DNA of 64,000 nt from Paenibacillus contaminans. GTDB taxonomy: Bacteria > Bacillota > Bacilli > Paenibacillales > NBRC-103111. The position numbers were made by a program, and so were the translations under genes. The stretch spans positions 1 to 64,000 of the forward strand of contig NZ_QMFB01000023.1 of assembly GCF_003285015.1 (NCBI RefSeq), in the 5' to 3' direction. Of the stretch, positions 22,680 to 30,452 are shown in pieces; position 1 is the stretch's first letter, and the number at the start of each line of letters is the position of its first letter. Below the pieces are notes generated by a model. The model saw only the letters and a program-made list of their open reading frames with translations, had not been told where the DNA came from and made no database searches.

Positions 22680-25600
22680 CTATTTCTTCACGTCGCTGAC
22701 TTCAAATTTCTTCTGCATGATCCCGTAAGATTGCTTCAGACGCTCCTTGAACACAGGCTCCTCCCACGCTTTCCATGCGTATGGGAGTAAGCCGTTCTCC
22801 GGCAGCATACCGCCTTGGAGCTTCGGAACAGCGTCCGCAAGCTCGCCGCCTTCGGACCCGCCGGACTCTCCCGAGGGCTTTACGGTAACCGCCGCAAAAC
22901 GAAGCCCCGACACGGTTTGGCTGCTGTCGATCCCGTTTTCCCATATATCCCCTGTCGCTTCGTGCATGCTCGGATCTTTGATGTTCAGCAGCAGCCACGG
23001 AATGCGAATTTCCACCGTATGCCCGTCCCCGTTCACCGCAACATCCGTCAAGGAATCGTAATCCGGAGCTGCCGGGTTGCCGTTGCCGTAGCGCAATTTC
23101 CCCGTCTCATACGAGTCGAACGGAAGCTTCAGGCCGCCGTCTTCGCCGGGAATCGTCAGCTCCTTGTTCAAGGTCAGCCGGATCGGATGAAACACTCCGT
23201 TATCTTTGGACGAAGCGTAGGAGAGCTTCGGAATCATCCCGAGCAGCTGCCCGTAGTGATAATAAAACGTGTCGTAATAGCTGTCGATCAGCATGCTGGA
23301 ATGCTCGGGTCCTTTCAATTGAATGGCGAAATCGAAGCCCGCTTCGGACTGCAAGCCGCCGTTAACGAAAGAGAGCCGCTTCTGCCCCTGATCCGCAACC
23401 GAATCGATCAAAATATAGGCGTTCAACTTACTCCAGTCAAGCGGTTTGCCGGGGTTGCCCAAATCCAGCCGCAGGTAAACGTATCGTTCGTCGCTCGCCG
23501 CATAAAACGCTTTAATTTGACGCCCTTCGTCGTATTCGTCCAGCTTGCGCGTTTCGGAAGCTTCGGGCGCCTTATATAACGGAGCTATATTCGCTTGCTC
23601 CCAATCCTGTGTGCTCCCGTCCGTCTGCACGATGTAACCGGACTTGCCGGGATCGAAGGCCAGCAAGCCGAATTGCTGCTCGTTCGTTTGGGCGTTCGAC
23701 CAGAACGGCCTTCTGTCCGGATTGTCGTAATCCATCGTATTCCACGTTCGCTTGAACCATTCGTCCTGCCACGTAAAAACAAGCCCGCCGGCCATATCCG
23801 CCTGCACGATATCTTCAAACAGCCTCGCGTCGATTTCCCCCTGCTCCTTCTCGGAAAGAAAGCCCTGGTTCCAGCCGCTCACATTGCGATGGGTCAATCC
23901 GCGGGATGACGGAACGCCGAACTCCGCTACCAGAAGCGGCATTTTGTGCGCCTGGCATAAGTCGTCCAAGTATCCGGCATAATTGTTTCGTTCGCCCCTA
24001 TGGTCGATATATTCCGTATACGCCTTCTCGTAATTCATGAAATCCGGATAATACGGATATACGTGATAGGCCGCAAAATAACCGCCCTTCCACGCCGCTT
24101 TCGGCAAAATGACATTCGGATTGACCGTAACCATATCTTCTTTCTCCGACGGCTCGGCCGGATGGCTCAGCAAATCCGTCGTGACCCAATTCGTAAAGCT
24201 CATCGGCCGCTGCCAGCCGTAGCGCTCATTTTCGTAAACGGCGGCCACATCGAGCATTTCGGCCAGCCAAGTCTCGAACGGCGGAGCCGACTTCGTCTGA
24301 AAGAAAACGCCGTCGTAATCCGCGCGTCCCGCATGCTTGGCATTCGTCGATTCCACCATGACGGGATCCCATTCGACCCCGAGCATCCAGCCCAAAACAT
24401 ACGGAGAAATATCTGCCGCATAGCGGCCGCCCGCATGCCCGGGCTGCTTCGGCACCTCGGCGGCTCCGTGCACCACATCGACGATCCGCTTGATTTCCTC
24501 CTTGAAGGCATCGGTATTCACCGGATCGATCGCATCGCCCGTCGTAAGCAAATGCTCCTCGTTGACCCACACCCCATGCATGACGTACAGCGGCTTGTCC
24601 GCCGTCCGGTTATACTCCAGAAGCGCCTCATAAAAAGCCGGGGGATGCAGGGTGTAAACCCGGATCGTATTGGCGTTCATCTCTCCGATCATCCGGAACC
24701 ATCTGGCATATTCCTGCTTGGTAATCGCCGTTTCTCCGGGAAAATGCCCCGGCTTGGCAATCCCGACATTCACGCCCTTGATCAGCAAATCGTGCCAAGC
24801 GCCGTCCCGGTAAACCTGCAGATAACGGTCGCCTGCGCGGCTGTTCTGCTTCACGCCTTCAGCCTCCGTCATTTCCGGCTCGCGGGGCTTAACCGCCTTA
24901 TTCTTCTGCGTCTTCGCATCCGCCAAAATCCGGTTTACCATCGGAACGTATACCTTCCAATGGAAGGAAGCCGGATCGTCCGGCCGCAAGCGGGCAAGCC
25001 AAGACTTCAGCAGAGGAAAGCCGGCTGCCTGATAGAGCGACGGCGATTCCGCAAAATCCGCATAGTCGCCCGCGAAATAATAAGCCGTCATAACCTTTGT
25101 GCGCTTCTGCAAAACAGCCGGAAACTTGAGCGGGATTCCGTTCGCTTCCAGCTGCTTTCTGCCGGCCTCGCTTGTTTTTAATTCATAAAATGCCAGAGAA
25201 TCCGTTCCTTCATTCGGCGTTACCACATCGAACCAGTATCCGTACTTCGTTCCGCCGGATAAGCCGAACATCCGCTTGCCGTCCTCCGACCAAACGAAAT
25301 CAACGCCATCAGGCATCTCGTTTTTGTCCAGCACGACGATCTTATCGCGGTCGCTCAGCAGCAGAAGGCCTTTGCCGGCAAACGCCCAGCTCTTCCCCGT
25401 CTGCTTCTCGTAACCGTCTCTCACCCATGCCGGCACTTCGCCGCCGCCCAGGTCGTTGAAGTAACGGCCTGTCCAGCCGGTTTGCGCTAGACCGAGCATG
25501 CTTTGCATATCTTGCGAGGCGTCGCTTGACGTCGGATCGGACAGCACGTTGAACTCGGCGATCAAAGTGCCGCCGCGCTCCGCAAGCGCGCTGCGAATTT

Positions 25601-26036
25601 TCCCCGTCTCTTCCGTCGTCAGTCCCCCATAAACTAGCGTCGAGCGGTCGCCTGACGGATTGCCGTCCTTAAAGTCGCTCTCATAAACGCCGTAAGCATC
25701 CGCGACATAAATGACGTCGGCGTTCAGATTTTGCGGCAGCTCCCGCACGTCTCCCTTGCCGCCGTTCGCCCCGGGCACATATCCGTAATAGTCCTCGGAG
25801 GCGTTGTATCGCCCTCCTCCGGATTTGACGAACTTGCCCTGGTTCATTGTCCAGATGAGACCGCTGTGCTCGCGGAATGAAGCGTCGGGAACCGTTTTAT
25901 CGATAATCGCCACCTCAAGCTCGTGCTCGGCGAACAGTCGCCAAAGCCAGAATGGCGACAGCAGCAGCGCAAGAAACGCCAGCATCGAAATCATGACGGC
26001 TTTCCGGCTGGCCGCCATCCGCCTTATCCATCCCAT
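22680..26036 (-). CDS. Membrane-anchored glycoside-hydrolase-like protein of an exopolysaccharide operon
   Basis: A 1,118-aa protein started at ATG 26036, which shares its A with the TGA of the upstream synthase gene. One N-terminal TM (about 14-35) anchors a large extracytoplasmic part. Residues about 35-330 look like a GATase/DUF4350-like alpha/beta region; about 390-780 form a TIM-barrel like GH2/GH5 enzymes (LIKGVNVGIAKPGHFPG, ANTIRVYTLHPPAFYEAL, VLGWMLGVEWDP, LLVAEFGVPSSRG, GGLVFTWQDEWFKRTW). The C-terminus (about 850-1080) is a beta-sandwich. E in GVEWDP and E in AEFGVP are candidate acid/base and nucleophile. It probably trims or processes the polymer made by the GT2 protein. Precise family not assigned. 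Confidence 0.72.
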   Translation of the reverse strand: MGWIRRMAASRKAVMISMLAFLALLLSPFWLWRLFAEHELEVAIIDKTVPDASFREHSGLIWTMNQGKFVKSGGGRYNASEDYYGYVPGANGGKGDVRELPQNLNADVIYVADAYGVYESDFKDGNPSGDRSTLVYGGLTTEETGKIRSALAERGGTLIAEFNVLSDPTSSDASQDMQSMLGLAQTGWTGRYFNDLGGGEVPAWVRDGYEKQTGKSWAFAGKGLLLLSDRDKIVVLDKNEMPDGVDFVWSEDGKRMFGLSGGTKYGYWFDVVTPNEGTDSLAFYELKTSEAGRKQLEANGIPLKFPAVLQKRTKVMTAYYFAGDYADFAESPSLYQAAGFPLLKSWLARLRPDDPASFHWKVYVPMVNRILADAKTQKNKAVKPREPEMTEAEGVKQNSRAGDRYLQVYRDGAWHDLLIKGVNVGIAKPGHFPGETAITKQEYARWFRMIGEMNANTIRVYTLHPPAFYEALLEYNRTADKPLYVMHGVWVNEEHLLTTGDAIDPVNTDAFKEEIKRIVDVVHGAAEVPKQPGHAGGRYAADISPYVLGWMLGVEWDPVMVESTNAKHAGRADYDGVFFQTKSAPPFETWLAEMLDVAAVYENERYGWQRPMSFTNWVTTDLLSHPAEPSEKEDMVTVNPNVILPKAAWKGGYFAAYHVYPYYPDFMNYEKAYTEYIDHRGERNNYAGYLDDLCQAHKMPLLVAEFGVPSSRGLTHRNVSGWNQGFLSEKEQGEIDARLFEDIVQADMAGGLVFTWQDEWFKRTWNTMDYDNPDRRPFWSNAQTNEQQFGLLAFDPGKSGYIVQTDGSTQDWEQANIAPLYKAPEASETRKLDEYDEGRQIKAFYAASDERYVYLRLDLGNPGKPLDWSKLNAYILIDSVADQGQKRLSFVNGGLQSEAGFDFAIQLKGPEHSSMLIDSYYDTFYYHYGQLLGMIPKLSYASSKDNGVFHPIRLTLNKELTIPGEDGGLKLPFDSYETGKLRYGNGNPAAPDYDSLTDVAVNGDGHTVEIRIPWLLLNIKDPSMHEATGDIWENGIDSSQTVSGLRFAAVTVKPSGESGGSEGGELADAVPKLQGGMLPENGLLPYAWKAWEEPVFKERLKQSYGIMQKKFEVSDVKK

Positions 26037-27454
26037 CAAGCCGATATCCCCTTTCTTTTCATGTCTCCCCATGTCCGTTTACCGATCGCCTGCTGAATAA
26101 GCCCCTCGCATCTCCAAAAGACGGTCAGCGGGCGGTACCATAACGATTCGGTCAAGCCGAGCAAAAACAAGCGCACGATATCGAGCACCCGCGGATATTT
26201 GCGCAAGCTCCATTCCTCAAGCAGCACGGCCCCTGCAGAGAAAAGCGATCCGTATACCACCGACGTTATAAAAAGAAGCAAGGCGAATTCCGTGTAGACG
26301 TTCCCCAGCAGCAGCGATACGATCAGCACGAAATAGGCCGACAATTCGACGAGCGGACCGAGCAGCTCGATAAAAAGAAAATACGGCATGGAAACGAGTC
26401 CGACCAAGCCGTACTTTGGATTGCCGAGCATCCGCTTATGGCTCCAAAGGCTTTCGAATAGTCCGCGATGCCAGCGGTTCCGCTGCCTGCGCAAATATTT
26501 GACCGACTCCGGCGCTTCCGTCCAGCAGACCGGTTCGGGGATGTAGACGATTTTTTTGTCCAGCTTCCTCTCTTTGCACATGCGGTGCAGCCGGACGACG
26601 AGCTCCATGTCTTCGCCGACCGTGTTTCTTTTGTAGCCGCCGGCCTCGACGACCCAATACTTTTGAAATACGCCGAAAGCGCCCGAAATGATCAGCAGCA
26701 AATTATGGCGGCTTAATCCGATACGCCCCATCAAAAACGCCCGCAAATATTCGATTTCCTGCATCGCTACAAGGGAGTTTCCGGACAGCCCGATCTCCAT
26801 GACTTCGCCGCTTTCGATCTTGCAGCCGTTCGCAATCCTGATGCTGCCGCCCGACGCGATCACGTTGTCGTCGGAGTCGAGAATCGGCTTCATCACCTTG
26901 GCAAAAGCGTTTCGCTCCAGCACGGAATCGCCGTCGAGCGAGCAAAAATACGGATAAGACGAATAATTGATGCCGACATTCAGCGCGTCCGCCTTGCCCC
27001 CGTTAACCTTGTCGATCGCGTACAAATGATCGTACAGCTTGGAACGGTATACGGCCCGCACAGGCTCCGTGTCCAATACGCGCCGGACCGTCCGCTGAAC
27101 CTCGACCATCTCGAACCGGTCGATCAACATTTGCAGCGTATTATCGGTCGAGCCGTCGTTTACGACGATCACTTCATAGCTCGGATATTCGATGGATAGC
27201 AGCGAGCGGACGCTGCCGTATATTCCTTTCTCTTCGTTGTATGCAGGCACCAGTATCGATATCGGTTTTATATAACTGACATCGAGCAGATCGTCATGCA
27301 GCTCGCTGTCGTCGAGACGGTAGCGCCGCCGGAGCTGAATGAGCGAAATGACCAAGAGGAACGTATAAAACGCCAGAATGGCCATCATATAATAAAAAAT
27401 GATTTTGCCGAAATATTCGAAGCCCGTGAGCAAAATCTCATCCCAGCGATTCAT
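26036..27454 (-). CDS. GT2 family membrane polysaccharide synthase
   Basis: A 472-aa protein started at ATG 27454 (AAGGAGGAATTTC upstream). It has one N-terminal TM (about 12-40), a GT-A domain with VPAYNEE, VNDGSTD, SLDGDSV, GEDMEL and RRQRNRWHRG (the D, DxD, ED and QxxRW set of processive beta-glycosyltransferases), and several C-terminal TM helices (about 340-445). This is the layout of cellulose, hyaluronan and PNAG synthases. It overlaps the HEAT gene by 17 bp and the hydrolase gene by 1 bp, so it is the core of a tight operon. The sugar is unknown. Confidence 0.88.
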   Translation of the reverse strand: MNRWDEILLTGFEYFGKIIFYYMMAILAFYTFLLVISLIQLRRRYRLDDSELHDDLLDVSYIKPISILVPAYNEEKGIYGSVRSLLSIEYPSYEVIVVNDGSTDNTLQMLIDRFEMVEVQRTVRRVLDTEPVRAVYRSKLYDHLYAIDKVNGGKADALNVGINYSSYPYFCSLDGDSVLERNAFAKVMKPILDSDDNVIASGGSIRIANGCKIESGEVMEIGLSGNSLVAMQEIEYLRAFLMGRIGLSRHNLLLIISGAFGVFQKYWVVEAGGYKRNTVGEDMELVVRLHRMCKERKLDKKIVYIPEPVCWTEAPESVKYLRRQRNRWHRGLFESLWSHKRMLGNPKYGLVGLVSMPYFLFIELLGPLVELSAYFVLIVSLLLGNVYTEFALLLFITSVVYGSLFSAGAVLLEEWSLRKYPRVLDIVRLFLLGLTESLWYRPLTVFWRCEGLIQQAIGKRTWGDMKRKGISA

Positions 27455-28505
27455 GAAATTCCTCCTTCTCCAGCCACTCGGCAGCGATATCTCTCGCAAA
27501 AGCGTCGTCGGAATGACGGGCGCTCTCCTCCAGCAATTGCCTGCCTCCCGGAATGCCCAGCATCGATTCGGCGGCTTGCGAACGCACCCACCAGGAAGTA
27601 TCCGACAGCATAGGCTGCAAGGCGGCTAAGTAAAAACGGCTGCGCGAGGAGCCGAACAGCTTCGCGGCCATCATCCGCTCCTGCCACGAAGGGGACGACG
27701 CATGCCGGACAAAAGCCTCGTCATAGCCAAGCAAGCTCATCCGGCTGAGCGACTTCAGAGAACGGATTCTAAGCTCCTCCCGCCCGTCCTCGAGCAGCTT
27801 CCGCAGAAACGGAATATGGGCCTCCAAGCGCTGAATGCCGATCACATCGACAACCGCATACTGCCATTCGGCGGGAATCTCGGCAAAGTCCTTCTCCACG
27901 CCGTCGAACATGTTTCCGTTCATATGCGAAAGCAGACTCCGTTTTTGAAAATCGGAAAAGCCGAGCTTGTTCGCCGCCATAAAGGAAAGCAAACGTTCGT
28001 CTTCGAACATGCACAATATTTTGCATAGCTCGAACTTCTCGGCATTCGTCAGCGTCCTCGTTTCCTCGTAAAGCAAACGCTCCAGTTCGCCTCTCAAAGC
28101 GAGCATGCGGAACTCTTCGATCCGGCGAAGCGCGTTCATTCTTATACTCCATCGCCGATGACGCAGCCGATTCCGGTAATCGTCGGCAAGCACTTCCTCC
28201 GCAAACGCGCGCACCCGTTCCCGTACCGTGTCTCCATCAAGCAGCTCGGTCATCTCCGCGAGCAGCAGCTCGATCGCCCGCTTCGAGACGGCGCGGCTTT
28301 TCGTTCCGCTCAGCAGCTTGGAAGCTTCCCCGCCCTGCAAGTATTTTCTTACAGCCGGCTCATACATTCGGATGAGGCCGGCGACCCGGCGCTCGCTGCG
28401 AATCTCCTTCACTTTCCTTATAATCAAGTAACCCAAGAGAAGCAGCAGGATGGCAAGCATGATCGCAAGCAGCGTCAGCACAAACTGAATATCGAACGAC
28501 AGCAT
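27438..28505 (-). CDS. HEAT-repeat protein with N-terminal membrane anchor
   Basis: A 355-aa protein one base after the stop of the GGDEF gene. An N-terminal TM (VLTLLAIMLAILLLLLGYLII, about 8-29) is followed by helical repeats of HEAT type (AVVDVIGIQRLEAHIPFLRKLLEDGREELRIRSLKSL; LQPMLSDTSWWVRSQAAESML). Such a repeat scaffold placed beside a GT2 synthase and a diguanylate cyclase probably assembles the synthase complex on the inner face of the membrane. No enzymatic motif is seen. Confidence 0.75.
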   Translation of the reverse strand: MLSFDIQFVLTLLAIMLAILLLLLGYLIIRKVKEIRSERRVAGLIRMYEPAVRKYLQGGEASKLLSGTKSRAVSKRAIELLLAEMTELLDGDTVRERVRAFAEEVLADDYRNRLRHRRWSIRMNALRRIEEFRMLALRGELERLLYEETRTLTNAEKFELCKILCMFEDERLLSFMAANKLGFSDFQKRSLLSHMNGNMFDGVEKDFAEIPAEWQYAVVDVIGIQRLEAHIPFLRKLLEDGREELRIRSLKSLSRMSLLGYDEAFVRHASSPSWQERMMAAKLFGSSRSRFYLAALQPMLSDTSWWVRSQAAESMLGIPGGRQLLEESARHSDDAFARDIAAEWLEKEEFHESLG

Positions 28506-28506
28506 G

Positions 28507-30126
28507 TCATATCACCCTCTTGACCAGACGTTTGATACGAGCCTCCAGTTCCAGAATGCTAAAAGGCTTAATCATATAATCGTCCGCGCCGAGGCGCAGC
28601 GCTTTGACGATGTCCTGCTCTCCTTTGCGTCCCGTAAGCATGATCACCGTAAACCGGTCGGCATTCGGCAGCTTTCTGATACGCTGCAGCACCTCCAAGC
28701 CGTCCATACGCGGCATCATCCCGTCCAGAATAACCAGGTACGGCAAAGAATCGCTCAGATTCGCCTCTTCGAAGAAAGCTTCGCCGTCGCGGAACGCGCG
28801 TACCTCGGGATCGAATTGATCCTGCAGACATTCTTTCACATGCTCGGACAGCATCGTACGGATCATCGCATCGTCGTCGACAATCGCCACGTTGATTTTA
28901 CGCTTGGAAGGCGCTTCGTCCTGCGACTCTTGCGCCGTTTCCACCCTTTTGCGTCCTGATACCTTCGCCTTGTAAAGCGCATGATCCGCTGCTTCCAGCC
29001 ATTTGTGCATGCTTTGCTCCGCATCGTCAACCAATGCCGCGCCCGCCGAGAAGCTGCAAGCGAAAGCGCCCGAGGAACTATCAAAGGAAACATGAGAAAA
29101 ACGATCGATAAGCCGTGTCAGCAGCGTTTTCGCTTCCGATAACCCGGTCCCGGGCAGCAGCACGACGAATTCTTCGCCGCCATAACGAATCAGGCAATCG
29201 CCCGCCCGCAAATGCTCCTTCAGGAATGCGGTAAAGCCGCATAACACTTGGTCGCCGATCAAGTGGCCGTAGCTGTCGTTAACCTGTTTAAAATGATCCA
29301 GATCCAGCATCGCCAGCGTAAACGGCTCTCCCGTTCGCTTTAAGTCAGCGGCCAACTTGGCAAACAGCTCGTTCATATATTTCCGGTTGTAGGCGCCGGT
29401 CAATTCGTCAACGAACAGCAGCCGCTCCAAGCGCCGCTTATTGTTCAGCTGCCGTTCCAGCCTGACCACAAGCTCTTCCATATCAAGCGGCTTGCACATC
29501 ATATCGTCTACGCCCATTCGGAATGCGGACAACCGGGTTTCCCGCAAACAATCGTTGCTGATAAGCGTCGTCGGTATATATTGCTTCTTCCGTTTTTGTT
29601 CCAGCATGCGCATAACTTCGAAGCCGCTCGTATCCGGAACATGCAGATCGAGGACGAGGCAATCGGGCAAAACATCGTGAAAATATTCGATCGCTTTCTG
29701 CGCCTGCGTCGTCGCAATGACCGACCAGCCGGCTTTCTCGAGCCCCTCCTTGACGTACATGAGGAATGCCACGTCATCGTCCAGCATAAGCGCCAAGGGC
29801 TTATCCGGCTTCTCTTCCAAGCCCGTTTCCGCTTGATCCATGAGCAATTCCTGCTCGCTTACGTGCACGTAGCCGTTCCTGATAAGATCGAGAAAAAATG
29901 CCCTGAGCTCGTCGACAGGCCAGCTGCGGGGTACCGAGGACTCTATGCGGTCGAGCAACGCCTGCGCGCTCCGGTTGAGCTCGGGCATGCCCAGCGTACC
30001 GGAGGTTCCTTTGAGCGAGTGCAGGAAACGATGCACGTCGTCATGGGAGATCGGGTTCGTTTGGTCGAACCATTGACCCAGCTGCCGGTTCATATTGTCG
30101 AGCAGCAGCTCTCTATATTTGTTCAC
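28507..30126 (-). CDS. Hpt-REC-GGDEF-REC diguanylate cyclase
   Basis: I start at GTG 30126, which follows AGGAGG; a TTG ten codons earlier lacks a site. The 539-aa protein has an Hpt domain (H36 in HSLKGTSGTLG), a receiver domain (about 125-240; VLDLHVPDTSG), a GGDEF domain (about 255-410; active-site GGEEF in RYGGEEFVVLLPG) and a second receiver (about 420-538; VILDGMMPRMDG, K in MIKPFS). The intact GGEEF predicts c-di-GMP synthesis controlled by phosphotransfer. It heads the operon with a HEAT protein, a GT2 synthase and a hydrolase, so its product most likely activates polysaccharide export. A TATAAT lies at 30208-30213. Confidence 0.88.
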   Translation of the reverse strand: MNKYRELLLDNMNRQLGQWFDQTNPISHDDVHRFLHSLKGTSGTLGMPELNRSAQALLDRIESSVPRSWPVDELRAFFLDLIRNGYVHVSEQELLMDQAETGLEEKPDKPLALMLDDDVAFLMYVKEGLEKAGWSVIATTQAQKAIEYFHDVLPDCLVLDLHVPDTSGFEVMRMLEQKRKKQYIPTTLISNDCLRETRLSAFRMGVDDMMCKPLDMEELVVRLERQLNNKRRLERLLFVDELTGAYNRKYMNELFAKLAADLKRTGEPFTLAMLDLDHFKQVNDSYGHLIGDQVLCGFTAFLKEHLRAGDCLIRYGGEEFVVLLPGTGLSEAKTLLTRLIDRFSHVSFDSSSGAFACSFSAGAALVDDAEQSMHKWLEAADHALYKAKVSGRKRVETAQESQDEAPSKRKINVAIVDDDAMIRTMLSEHVKECLQDQFDPEVRAFRDGEAFFEEANLSDSLPYLVILDGMMPRMDGLEVLQRIRKLPNADRFTVIMLTGRKGEQDIVKALRLGADDYMIKPFSILELEARIKRLVKRVI

Positions 30127-30395
30127 TATGGTCGCCTCCTGGGAAAAACGCGGCAAATTTCGCCATTTTCTTGGTCGCTTCTACAAAATACGACAAGCAA
30201 TTCCTTCTATTATAGCAATCTTCCAAATAAATAGTAGTGTCGGCGCTCCTGCTCTTTATGGGAATGATAGGGTATTTATCGGACAGCCCTTTCGGCGCAT
30301 GGAAGCATGTTTGCGCTGTTGAAAGACCTAGGAAACTGCGCATGACCTGCGTTAGCAGCTAACCAATCAGCGGAGAGGCGCCTGTCGAAATTTTC

Positions 30396-30444
30396 GACAA
30401 AAAAACGCCCTCTGCCGGCCGAATGGCTAACAGAGGACGTTTTT
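30396..30444 (-). terminator. Terminator after the Ig-repeat protein gene
   Basis: On the minus strand AAAAACGTCCTCTG and CAGAGGGCGTTTTT (30431-30444 and 30401-30414) pair with one mismatch, ending in a T-run. Next to it TGTCGAAA-T-TTTCGACA (30383-30399) is a second inverted repeat. Confidence 0.8.
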
Positions 30445-30452
30445 CAGTAGCA

